A stretch of 64,000 nucleotides of DNA. Origin: Pomphorhynchus laevis. Its lineage: Eukaryota; Acanthocephala; Palaeacanthocephala; Echinorhynchida; Pomphorhynchidae. The number at the start of each line of letters is the position of its first letter. Position 1 is the stretch's first letter. The notes beneath the pieces are model-generated. The model saw only the letters and a list, made by a program, of their open reading frames with translations. It searched no databases and had not been told where the DNA came from. A program made the translations under genes and the position numbers. Location: assembly GCA_012934845.2 (NCBI GenBank), contig WNNJ02003300.1, forward strand, positions 62,001 to 126,000, written 5' to 3'. Shown here piece by piece: positions 11,219 through 21,796 of the stretch.

Positions 11219-11730
11219 TTAGTCAATTTATAAAAATGACTTTTATTTTAAATTTCAATTTTTTATTTTAACTTGATTTAAATTATAGAAAATCTAAAAA
11301 CAATTATTAATTTTATTATTTAATTATTAAATTTTGATTTAGCATTAATATGTTTTGTTTATTTTATAATTATATTAAATACGTAGACTCAGTTAGCTGA
11401 TTTGATTTATAATAAATAATTATATAATGTTTTATACAATTTATATTTATAAATTGTATAAATTTATAAATATAATTATATTTTATATTAAAATATATAT
11501 TATATTAAATATAATTATAATTTATATTTATAAATTGTTATTTATTAGTCAGTTCATAAAAATGACGTTTATTTTAAATTTCTATTTTTTTAAACTTGAT
11601 TTAAATTATAGAAAATCTAAAAACAATTATTAATTTTATTATTTAATTATTAAATTTTGATCTAGCATTATAATGCTTTGTTTATTTTATAATTATATAA
11701 CGATACGTAGACTCAGTTAGCTGATTTAAT
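11219..11730 (+). repeat. 500-bp duplication, copy 2 (partner 9421-9925)
   Basis: Same tandem tail pair as copy 1. Its flanks have diverged slightly while the central 240 bp seem unchanged, which suggests a recent duplication or gene conversion. Confidence 0.8.
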
Positions 11731-11869
11731 ATAAGTTCTAGATGAATTTGCTCCCATGCGTGTGTTTATTTTATAAATAAAATTTATAAAAATTTATAAA
11801 TTTTATATTATTAAATACGTAGACTCAGTTAGCTGATTTAATTTGAATATAAATCAGATTTATATTTAT

Positions 11870-12600
11870 GTAATAAAAATGTATATCTACTTAGCACTTA
11901 TTGTTCTAGCAACTAAAACTTTATTTTTGCAAAACTGGTATGAAAAGAAACCGTGGTTTTATTTTTCACTTTTTTCATTGTCTTTCATTTCTTTGTATTA
12001 ATAATTATTAAAGTCGATTTAATACTCTATTTCCTCTTCGAACGTATCAACATCTCGTTTCGATGCAAGGCTTGTTTTTAGATACCATTTCTAAATTTAT
12101 AAATGTAATTTTAGCACGCTCATAACATAATAAAACAATATGTTTACTAAATATTTTCAATAAAATAGCTTAATAAATTAAAAAACTTTATTAGGTAACG
12201 CTAATTAAACTAATTATACAAATTAATATTATGCAATAATATTATGTAATAATATTATATATTATTTAATATATTATTATCTAATATTCTAGACTTATTT
12301 GAGATACATTTCATAGATAAATAATAACTAAATGAGTTTAGATAAAATATAACGTTTCATTTCAAAAAATATATTGTTTGTGTTGTATTTCAATAAAAAA
12401 TATTCTAAACTTTAAAATTAAAGTTTAAAAATTTAAAATTATTTTTAAATATTAAAAAAATTATTTTATTTTATCTTCGAGATTAATAAAACAGTAAAAT
12501 TGGACCGTTAAGTGCAGCTCAACCGATATGTCATCAAGTGATGTGTTCGGTTCGGGTCTCGGCCATTATGAGTAAACCTCCCCGTGGAGCGGTATGGGCA
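11870..12600. other. A/T-rich non-coding stretch
   Basis: Low-complexity A/T DNA with TA-type runs near 12,220-12,300. No gene, RNA or clear element seen. Confidence 0.5.
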
Positions 12601-12608
12601 ACACCTGA

Positions 12609-12983
12609 ATATTTAAGTGTTGTCTGAATAGTATAGTATTTAATCAACAGCACTTCAAGGGGTTCACAGGAAAGATCAATTCTGTCGATCCCGAAATAAC
12701 CACATCATCCACTCTACCACAACCTCCTTGGCAACAACCTCAAGCCACCAAAAGACCTATTATCGTTCACGCCTACCTTTACGGTTATCATGACAAGCTG
12801 TGTACTATCCACATTCCATGTTATGAACGTTCAGTATGTTGTCGTTGCAAATTTTGTAATCTACAATATCCACCTATATCTCATGTATTCTCTTGTCCAA
12901 TTCTTTCAACAATTCCTCTTCGTAAAATCTATTCAATACCTGTAGATTCAACAATAATCAATCAATATTTACACGCAGCCTGA
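12609..12983 (+). CDS. Open frame without ATG, Cys/His-rich end (unrecognised)
   Basis: A 124-codon frame open from after a TGA at 12,606 to the TGA at 12,981-12,983, and it contains no Met start. The N-terminal half is Pro/Gln/Thr-rich. The C-terminal half has closely spaced Cys and His residues (IPCYERSVCCRCKFC, then HVFSC) that could bind zinc. It is followed within 500 bp by a degraded LINE on the same strand, so it may be the remnant of a LINE ORF1 or the N-terminus of ORF2. An internal exon of a host gene is also possible. I do not recognise the family. Confidence 0.4.
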   Translation: MFKCCLNSIVFNQQHFKGFTGKINSVDPEITTSSTLPQPPWQQPQATKRPIIVHAYLYGYHDKLCTIHIPCYERSVCCRCKFCNLQYPPISHVFSCPILSTIPLRKIYSIPVDSTIINQYLHAA

Positions 12984-13235
12984 TGCTATAAAAAAGCCCT
13001 CGAGTCAAAGTCAACGATCCTATAAGTAAAATCTCACCCTTAGTCGTGATTAAAAGCAAAATATTTTGCTTTCAATTTATGTAATTCCTGTAACTTTCAG
13101 TATCAGCCCCAAGTTGAGAGGCTGGAGTGGGCATTAATAAATAACTTCTCAAATTATAATTACAATCAACATTATTATAGTATTCATATTTTATCTTATA
13201 CTCGAGAATGACGCATAACAACAAATAACAACAAA

Positions 13236-13460
13236 TCAGATCAGATAACCAAGTCTGTTTTTTATATTATTTATAAATAAAAAATAATGCCAAATATTTT
13301 TTTGATCTTTTTTTGTCAAAATGCTAAATAAAATTCTAATAATTAAATAATACAATTATAAATAATAAATAATTTTTATACACTATATAGTATATACTAT
13401 ATATTTATATTATACAATATTTATATTATTAATATTTATTAATAATAAATATTAATGCGT
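13236..13460 (-). mobile_element. PLE-1 tail fragment
   Basis: Begins with a diverged inverted terminal motif (CAGATAACCAAGTCTG at about 13,241) followed by the A/T-rich tail. No structured segment retained. Confidence 0.5.
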
Positions 13461-16400
13461 TCGCTCATCAATGAAATCGACGATTCGATGCTGTCCATGC
13501 AATAGTCAGAATTTGATTTGCAGAAGCTTCTTGTGTGCCAAGTCAGGTCTACCTGCATTAATTGTCTCGCTCAAAATTGCTCTAATCTAACTCACGACCT
13601 TTTTACACTTAGAACTTAAGCAATTCCGTATTGTAAGATATCCAGCATATCTTCTCAATCTAAATCAACCTATCCTTAAGCAAGTAATCTTCTTAATTCT
13701 TCGTTATGATCGGATGATACTCCGGAATACTTAAATTTGGAAATAAAATGTTCCTTGTTAGAATGTCCACTTTACATTGTTATTAAAGCGCCTCGCAAGA
13801 TATCTAAGGATTTATTTCTACAGAACTTTCTTTGTGGATTTTGCAGCATGCAGAACTTTTCTTCTTTCGAAACCGATCTCAACGAAGCTTGCGCTACAAT
13901 AACACAATTATAAAAAGGGATTCATACCTTAAAGCTCTGTTGCCCTAAGTCAAATGTACCTGTATCGCAAATTCCCCCACCATTACAAACTTTCGCTATC
14001 GTTGTTAGGAGGTAAGTAGCTCGTTCAGTTGTTGCAACTTCTCAAGCCTTAAAAACATAGACTGGATCTCGAGTTGATGCAAGCATGTGATCGCGAACAA
14101 AAACGGGCCTAGAATGTAATTATACGTGGTCTCTCATAGACTTCGGATGATTCGACTACTGTTAAAGAGCTTTTCTCATCTATCGGTGTCACATTTACAG
14201 CAAATTCTCGATTCAAGCTTCGCCGCCTGCCTGCCGAAAAAACGATATAACTCCTTGACTTATAGTGTCTCTATATAATTTGTGTCTCCTCTATTATTGC
14301 TAAAGCACACATGTTAAAAACAAATCGCGTTTTGACCGATTTGTTCATCTGTCCATATCTTTTAACGACTGAACGTGATGCTCAGCGGCAGCTACGGAAA
14401 CAATTGTACGATAGACGCGCAACCGACCCGTCACGCTCATATAGGATTCGCAACAATAGAATTATCAGCTTTTCCAGCTTGCATCCACAACGTTATGACA
14501 ACCGTGGTGTTTGCATTCCCTCGTTTACGATAACCACTACGATACTAGGTTTCGCCGATTCTCGTACTGAATCCAGATTTAGGCCTGACTTTAAGTCGAT
14601 TTGACTAGACCCAAGGCCACATCTTATTTCCATTTTACCTACACTACCTAAATCATATCGTCTCCTCATTTATAATGTAAAAGGTCTCAAATCTTTACTC
14701 TATTATGACATATCAGCTTCGTTCGAATCTTACGACTTCCTAGTATTGTAAATTGTTAGAAACGTTTTACACCATCCATCTGTCTCTGAACGGTTTTTAC
14801 ACATTTGACATACCCGCTACGTTTGCTAATCGTGGTCTTCCTTCTGGAGGAATCTTACTGGCTACAAATTCCACATTTGCAGATGGACCTATCGAACTTC
14901 AGTGAACTTACTCATCATCTACACTCACAAGCTTTCTATCGTCGCATGATATTTCAATCCATGGTTTTTAGCTTCCAACATTATCAATGAACTATCCCAA
15001 CTTATCAATACATGTTCAATGACCTCACAATTAATAATAGCCGGTGACTTAACCCCCAGATACGCTTCTCCGCCATTTGAAAACTAAAACAACTGAACAA
15101 CTACTTCGATACTGTTAACTTGGTTATATCCACTCCCTGCGAAGGCTGGTTATATGAAGCTTTCAATGGCAGAACCTGCATTGACTTCATTTTATCAAAT
15201 ATTGTAGTTCGCCAAATGCACTTAGACCTCGCTTCTGAATGAGCTCTTTTTTGCAAACATAAGATCGTTCCATGCATATTCCAAACCCTTATAATTAGAG
15301 ATCAATCTAAACCGAACTATCTCGCTTCAGTCGACTTATTAAGCCTTCTTTACTGAACCACTCCGCCATCAAGTACGCTATGACTCTTAGTCTCTCTGGT
15401 AACTTGGATAATAGTTTCACCATCATTTGCAATACTTTGATAGCCGCTTGTACTATACGATTTAAAGTTTCAACCTCTTTCATATTTCAATGTAAACCCA
15501 TGCATATCAAGGCTTTTTAAACCTCACTAATTACTATGGCTAAGGATCCAAAGTATATAAAATCCAAAAGAAGTGAATTCTGTCAACTACGTCGCCAATA
15601 CTGCAATACAATGTCCAATTACCGCAATGCTCGTTTTCGTCTAGAAGAAAATAACCGGTTACGCCAGGCGGAACGATCACCATGGAAACTTTTGTCTTCA
15701 AATACCAAAGCCACTTTTCGCATATCGCTCTCTAAGTGGGCAGTTCATTTTAAGAACCTTCTACACTTGCCACTCAAACATGTATACCCTCTCTCGACTA
15801 AACTAATAAGTATTCTTATTTACGGCAACTTCGACCCACTCAATGTATCATTTACTACCGAAGAGCTAGAAATGTTCATGTTTCGTATGGCTTCTAACAA
15901 AGCTGCTGGGCAGATAATCTGCGTATTGGACAAATACAATCTTCATTTACTTTTCTTACCAGTTACTGGACCTTTTTTTTCAATTTCCTTCTTTTCGGAA
16001 AACCAATTCATCTATCTTCGAGGCAAGGATTCATTAAAGTACTTTATAAAGGAAAAGGTGATCCATCCTCCTCCGACTCTTATCATGGTATAATCCTTCT
16101 CAACCATGCATACAAATTCTTCACACACATCATCACAAATCGATTAATGTCATTGCGCGAATTCTTACTTCACCCGAGCAGTTTGGCTTTCGTCGCGGCT
16201 GCTCTACCATCGACGCTATCAAGGTGGTACGCGATCAGGTACTATAATGATTTGCTCGAAAATATTCCATTTACGCCAATTCATAAACTTCAAAAAAGCT
16301 TTCGACTCTATCAATCGTGAACTACTGCTGGATAAACTCGATAATCAAGCCAACGTCTATGGACGTTTTCTTAATCTTATCCGCTCAATTTTACGTCCGA

Positions 16401-16690
16401 TCACACTCTGCATCTTCGATAGCCTTCAATTCTCCGAGCCTTTAATCGCAAACTGCGGAGTCATTCAAGGTGACTCATTGAGCACACTGTTTATTCTCCT
16501 TTTTTGCCGAGCTACCTTCATGTCTTCGTGTAAATTTCGTAGATATCATATCAGTTATCTATGCTGATTATCTTGTCATCCTATCTCGTGATCTCATGGA
16601 ATCGCACCTTTCTCTTAACGTATTAGATGCATTCTCTAGAATAAATCAATTAGAGGTGAATATGGAGAATTTGAAAATTATAAAATTCCG
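13460..16690 (+). mobile_element. Degraded APE-type LINE (LINE-B)
   Basis: Remnants of an endonuclease (YNVKGLKSLLYYD near 14,670; LIIAGD near 15,035; CIDFILS near 15,180) are followed by an RT. The RT shows EQFGFRRGCSTIDAIK (16,177-16,225), FKKAFDSINRELLLDKL (16,274-16,342), GVIQGDSLSTLF (16,460-16,495) and a YAD-type motif at about 16,560. Motif order is normal but the frame is interrupted many times (for example breaks near 14,750, 15,535 and 16,095). The longest open pieces are 15,536-16,093 and 16,247-16,567. It is not the same family as the L2-like LINE that follows it. Confidence 0.7.
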
Positions 16691-17400
16691 TAAGAGAATT
16701 TTCTTAGGCTTCACTCACTTTCTTAGGCTTTCATTTCGATGATCATCTTTCCATTAAACCCTTCGTCCGTGACAAGGTCCGCTCGTCTTAACTTAATTCT
16801 CCGTGACATCCGCCGTATCCGCACCCTTATCGACTTCCGTTCTTGTACGTCTCTTCTATCATCGTTTCTTTTCTATAAAATCAATTAATGCCTTGGCCTT
16901 TTCGCCAATTCTCCAAAATCCATCATCCTACCCCTACAACGAATAATCAACACCGCCGTTAGAGTGCTATTTCGTCTCCGTCGCTTCGACCACACATCTA
17001 CATATTTTGCCCAACTCTTCTGGCCCATCATCCACATCCGCATCAAACTCCGCCTTCTCCTAGTAACTTTTCGTCTCATCCCTGTCGGATCCCCATCGTT
17101 CATCAACCTTCCTTTCTTAGACGACACTCGCCCCACCTCGCTATCGCTGCGTTCCCGTAATTCCCCCTTACTCCACGTTCCCAATTACTCCAACAACTAT
17201 GGCCTCCGATCCTTCTTCGTCGTCGCCTCACTCGCCTGGAATCAACTCCCTCTCGACGTCCGCCGCGCCCCTCCTTTATCACATTCAAACACCTCCTCCG
17301 TTCACACCTTCTCGACACATGATTTACATTTATGTTTTGTTGTGGTCATGTAAGCGTGCGCTGGCACGCATTTGCCACGTTAAAATCAATCTCTTCTTTT
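16690..17400 (+). mobile_element. L2-like LINE 3' end (LINE-L2 copy 1)
   Basis: Parallel to the last 700 bp of the L2-like LINE at 39,350-40,050. It has the same FLGF-FD-LS-KPFVRDK segment, the same NS-LLHVPNYS segment near 17,160-17,190, and the same tail ending in TGTAAGCGTGCGCTGGCACG. Several frameshifts. It joins LINE-B directly at about 16,690, so it is either an insertion into LINE-B or a chimera. Confidence 0.7.
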
Positions 17401-17690
17401 GTTAAGCGCGTTATAGGTGTCTCTCCTAAATCTTCTTCTACTGCTGTAGCCGCGATTTCAAAACTCCAACTTTGTTCTGTATTTCTTTGTAATCTCCTCC
17501 GTCTTCATCCAACATCTGAATTTTTCCATCATCTCGAAAAACTTAAAGTAAAATTATCTTTACTTGACCCAGGCATATACCTGACCCCTGCATTCATTCG
17601 AATTAATTTCAAAATCCATGGACGCAAAACCCATCCTTTGGAAACTTTCAAAGAGACATAAACTTAGCGATTCAATCACTTGATCCTACG
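17401..17690 (+). other. Coding-like stretch, unrecognised
   Basis: Open from the L2 tail to 17,661 and of balanced composition, encoding a Leu/Ser-rich peptide. It lies directly before the PLE-3 endonuclease piece and could be PLE-3 sequence. No family motif. Confidence 0.25.
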
Positions 17691-17694
17691 ATTA

Positions 17695-18240
17695 AGAAAA
17701 TAATAAGGCAACATCATATTGCATTCCGCACAAGCGGTGCAATAGCAAACATATTGCAATTCGCAAAATATGGGCCAGACAAAGGAATAAGTGGCTTATG
17801 TGGAAAACCTAGATGCAAGTGTTGCAATGAAATTACGCTAGCCAAATCGTTTAGTAGTACAATAACTGGTAAAACATACAACGTTAAGGGGAATGTAAAT
17901 TGCAGAAGCGAACATTTGATATATTGCTGTAAGTGCACAAAATGTCCTATTGCCTACATCAGTCAAACCAGTTGTGAGATGCACATTTGGGCCCTTACAC
18001 GGAGATCTGATATTTTACATAAACGAAACAAGAACGATGGAGCAGTGAGACATTGTGTCGATAATTCCGAGCATAGCATGAAACCATCATAATAAAAGCA
18101 AATATTCCCGATGACAAGAAACGAAAAGAACATGAACTATAATGGATCGGCCACTTAATGACCAAGAAGCAACTCAATACAGAACACATATACTATCTGT
18201 CTTAAAATCGAACACACACTGTTTTGTTGTTAAAATTTAT
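17695..18240 (+). mobile_element. PLE-3 fragment with Cys-rich GIY-YIG region
   Basis: The frame 17,754-18,092 has the pattern CGKPRCKCC, then TGKTYNVKGNVNC, then LIYCCKCTKCPIAYISQTS. This is the Cys motif that precedes the GIY-YIG nuclease in a subset of PLEs, followed by the nuclease core, where Y-I-S-Q-T replaces YIGQT. The frame closes at 18,090 with no RT part nearby, so this is a 3' fragment. Confidence 0.7.
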
Positions 18241-18640
18241 TCCAGAAATTTGACATGCCACATTGTAAATATAACAATGTTCCGCACAAATATGTTGTAA
18301 TTGACAAAGCTTTTTTAAGAAAGCTAAACGCGATTTAATAAATAAAGGGTATTTGTTCTATTTAATTTTGACGGTTTAAAAAGCGGTGTCTACATGTGCA
18401 AAATGTACATCAAATGGATGATCCTGTCAACGGCCGGTTTTGCAATCAAGTCATATGTATTTCCAATATATGATGATTGAACTTGTCTTAGTACTGGTAG
18501 CAATTGATAGTTAATTCAATTAACGGGATTTCCCCTAAAAGTAATAAGAGATTACTTTTAACAAGCAACGACAGCAATAAAATGTCCTGCCGAATGAATA
18601 AGGATGATCCGGAAAGCACGTGATTAGTTTAAAGATGCTA
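18241..18640. other. Unassigned spacer
   Basis: Mixed composition. No frame or repeat recognised. Confidence 0.4.
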
Positions 18641-19760
18641 TGTCTATGCTATCACGTAAGCAAATTCTCGGAGATTACTTTTAAATATATCACAAGGAAG
18701 CCGAAACGACTGATGGTAGTTCACCCTACTAATGAGTGCTGCGGACTACCACCAGATCGTCTAGGAGTGATATCAAAGTCTGCATTGCTAGGAGTGATAA
18801 AGAAGTTTGCACTGCATGCAATCGAACTCCGGCTTTTGCCAAAATCTACAATTATAAAACTGAAGGTTATTGGCTTCCGGAGCACAGTGAAACACATCAT
18901 TCTACCGAATTATAAGCACTCACACTTAAATGAAACCGAGTTGAGAATACCGAGGCGGAGGGCTGAGACAAGACAGATTGAACTGTCGTCTAGTTTTGTG
19001 CCCATCGAAGCTATCGGTAGGGCATTAAGGAATGCGCCAGACCATCTGGTAGACGCGGCTAGCAAGCGGGCCCGATCTTTGGGAAAGGCGCATGAAGCTG
19101 CCAGGTGTCGGAATTCCTTCTCAAGCAATAGGGCTGTCCAACGTTTTTGCAAGGTTGTATCCGTTAGAACAGTCAGTCGAATTTAGTGGTGCTACTCTCT
19201 GACGCCGTTCGGTAGTTATGGTCACTAGCGCCTGAGCGATTTGCCAAATGCTCTGGGATTAATAACGCAGTCAAGTCCTTCGTGCGCGAAACAGATGAAC
19301 AAAAGGTCGGTATAGATAACTCTTCCGCACGCAAAACACCCAGTCCACTCATCTTAACAGGTAGCGAGGCTTGATGCCAGGCTATGTCAGAGAGCCTGAG
19401 GTTAAGGATTTCCTTCAGAGAACTGCGAACTTCCTCGTCGAAGGCTTTCACGAGGCCACTTGCATAACACGGTGCGCAGCGTAAAATGAAGTTGATCTTT
19501 GGCAGCGTCAAACAATGTCGAAGTATAAAGAAGGCGTCGTGCTTCGCAAGTTTTGAGAGCTTTCGGCCTACATACTGAAGTTGTGTGATAGCCGATTCCA
19601 AGAACATATCGAGGTGAAATCCGGCGCAAAGCGGAGCGCCTAGCAAGTCCGCCGATAACACATCACAGACTTTTACGTTTGGCATTATATCAAGTAGATG
19701 TCGGCCTACCTGCTGAAGTTGTGTGATAGCAATGTTTTCATATAATTCAAACATGAATTC
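18640..19760 (-). mobile_element. LINE-C 3' half, minus strand
   Basis: Read on the minus strand, LLGAPL (about 19,650) is followed by AHDAFFILRHCLTLPK, then DIAWHQASLPVKMSGLG, then RARLLAASTRWSGAFLNAL (about 19,050) and a LRLGI segment. This is the region after the RT palm in a LINE group whose proteins continue into a zinc-binding and endonuclease-like C-terminus. The RT catalytic motifs are missing (5' truncation) and the frame breaks near 19,170. A 27-bp segment (19,563 and 19,700 regions, CTGAAGTTGTGTGATAGC) is duplicated within it. Confidence 0.65.
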
Positions 19761-19814
19761 TTCCGTGGTATTACGCGTAATAATTTTTATATAAATAAGA
19801 TTGCATTTGTACAA

Positions 19815-19920
19815 ACAGCCGTGTAATAGGAACTGAAGAAGAACAATAAGCTCGAAAACGTTCTAACGAAATAATAAAAACGCATTCTGGTTTTAGTTAT
19901 ATTTTTTCATCTTATGCAAT
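19815..19920 (+). mobile_element. PLE terminal motif
   Basis: CTGAAGA at 19,833-19,839 and CGAAAACG at 19,853-19,860 match the motif that follows the GIY-YIG domain in other PLEs of the window. Coding part absent. Confidence 0.4.
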
Positions 19921-21554
19921 TGAATCCGCTATTAAGAAGATTCCCAGAAGTCGGTTTATTACATCCTCCCAATGCAGAAGGATGTCAAATGCTATACAAT
20001 TGTGTCTCAAGAAAGACCCCACCTTCAAAGCGGGGTCACAATTAAGAAGTTCCCTCAGATGAATTATAATCTGATATTTAATAAATTATTAATTAATTTA
20101 TTTAATCTACTATTCTAATGCATAATATGTTAGTTTGTGAATATGTTAATAACATCCCTGCATTGAAAAATTCTTTCTAAGATTAAAATATTTACATATT
20201 TTATAATTATGGAACAAAATATGTAGTTAAAGATAATTTGTATTGGACTTGATATAAAAATTTATTTTAGTAAAAGGTGCACCAATCTGAAGGTTGGTGC
20301 ACATAAGTGTATATAATCGATGGTGTATATTTAGTTCAAGATTTCATTTCAAGCTAAAATATCCAAAATTTTCGTAAAATAGGAATTGTCTATGTAAACA
20401 TGATGAACAATTCATGTAATGAAATTAAAGGCATTCTCTATTGTTTATTATCTTTCATTTTTGATGTTAATTTATTTTTTTAATTTTGAAAAATTTATCA
20501 AAAATCATTCATTAATCATTATAGATCATAATGTAATTTAATTAAATATTTTAAATAATATTTTAAATATGATTAAACTTAAAATCTTTATTTCTTTATA
20601 CTAAACATATTTTATATTTTTTAAATATAAAATTAAAATATTTAATAAAAATATTAATCGAGCAACCGTAATTTTTATATTTACATATCACGAAGTTGCA
20701 AAATCATATATGTGATTCGATTACAGATGAGCATTTATTGTTGATAACTGAATTTCGTGTGTGAAATCAGTCTTGCAGTTATTTTTTCCTTATTATGAGA
20801 ATCAGATTTTAATAAGAAGTTTGATAATAATTTAGATTAAATGTATATTAAATGTTGGATATAATTTATTTTAAAATAAAAATGTCAAATATAATTGAGC
20901 ATGTTTGATAGACAATATTACATTTAGGAAATTGTATTTTTGATATTTATACTGGTTTTATATATTTAATACAGATTTGAAAATTCCCATATTATAATAC
21001 CGGCAATAATCGGTTAAAATAAAGTCCCGTGAGTTTTATAACTTGTACATTATATCAAAAGATTACATTTATAATAAAGACTACTTGTTGGTAAAATGCC
21101 TCATAAAAATAAATAGTTATAAAATGAAAGTAAGAAAAAAATATATAATTGACCATATATTGACCATTAATTGTATAAATCAGAGAAATTCAATTATAAA
21201 TTTCCAATATTTTTGCTAACCGATAGACTGACTTCTGTTAATAATCACAATTTAATTTCTAAGTCTTTTGCTAATAACTCTTTCGTAATTATGTACAATT
21301 AAACAATAGTGAAATATTATGTAATTAGTTCACATTCATTTTATATCGATTGTATTATTCTAATTACCTATCTATTTGATTTAAATATATCTATCTGATA
21401 CATTGTGTTATAAATATGGAAAGACCAGATTACAATAATTAGAAAAATCGAAAAGAATCATTTTTCTTGATTAAAAATATTAATTCTTTTAAACGAAATA
21501 ATTCACTTATATTATATTAATTATGTGTTTCAATATTATATTCGATAAAATCAC
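19920..21554. other. A/T-rich intronic or 3' flanking DNA of IQCA1
   Basis: No reading frame recognised. The exon that should follow the GT donor at 21,554 was not found here. Two perfect short hairpins stand out (20,015-20,037 and 20,277-20,302). Confidence 0.5.
20277..20302. other. Perfect 9-bp hairpin
   Basis: GTGCACCAA and TTGGTGCAC enclose an 8-base loop. A second hairpin at 20,015-20,037 pairs GACCCC with GGGGTC. Function unknown. Confidence 0.4.
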
Positions 21555-21796
21555 CTTTAAAAGATCTTCATCGTCTTTAAAGACCATGTCTAAGCACGAC
21601 AATTTACTATATATTTCATCAACTTCTACAGGATCATAATCTAATCTCGTCATTCTTTCTTTTGAATATACCTGACTTAGCGCGTGTTTAAATTGCCCAC
21701 CACAAAATCCATCAGATACATTAGCCAATGTACGAATGAAGTCCTCAGAGCAAGTGTCTGTTCCCGAAATTTGCTTCAATAGCGTCGCCCAAATTT
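21555..21796 (-). CDS. IQCA1: IQCA1 exon: C-terminal AAA helical part
   Basis: 242 nt after a 51-bp intron, acceptor TTACCGTAG, donor TTAAAG/GTGATT. It encodes EIWATLLKQISGTDTCSED, then ANVSDGFCGGQFKHAL, matching the family's L-x-KVTDGFTQGH block. Confidence 0.8.

Larger units (their letters stand above)
8041..11860. repeat. Cluster of PLE-1 tail copies
   Basis: Almost the whole stretch is made of repeated pieces of the PLE-1 3' region, in both orientations. The terminal motif TACGTAGACTCAGTTAGCTG occurs on the plus strand near 9582, 9904, 10,956 (variant), 11,380, 11,704 and 11,816, and inverted at 8041. The GC-rich structured segment lies at 8318-8450 (minus), 9285-9400 (plus), 10,240-10,370 (minus) and 10,617-10,740 (minus), with partial copies at 9066, 10,079 and 10,745. 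None carries the RT domain, so these are 5'-truncated insertions or rearranged copies. Head-to-tail and inverted piles of this kind are known for PLEs. Confidence 0.7.

Noticed and set aside
9629-11633. Two identical 68-codon frames (9629-9835 and 11,427-11,633)
   Set aside because: The peptide is Ile/Tyr/Phe/Lys only, from A/T-rich palindromic tail DNA. They are identical because the segment is duplicated, not because of selection.
16885-17318. Arg-rich minus-strand frames at 16,885-17,318
   Set aside because: Antisense of the C/T-rich L2-like LINE tail; the Arg content follows from base composition.
18620-19186. A 188-codon plus-strand gene at 18,620-19,186
   Set aside because: The minus strand of the same DNA encodes a recognisable LINE-C tail (RARLLAASTRWSGAFLNAL). 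The plus frame is its shadow.
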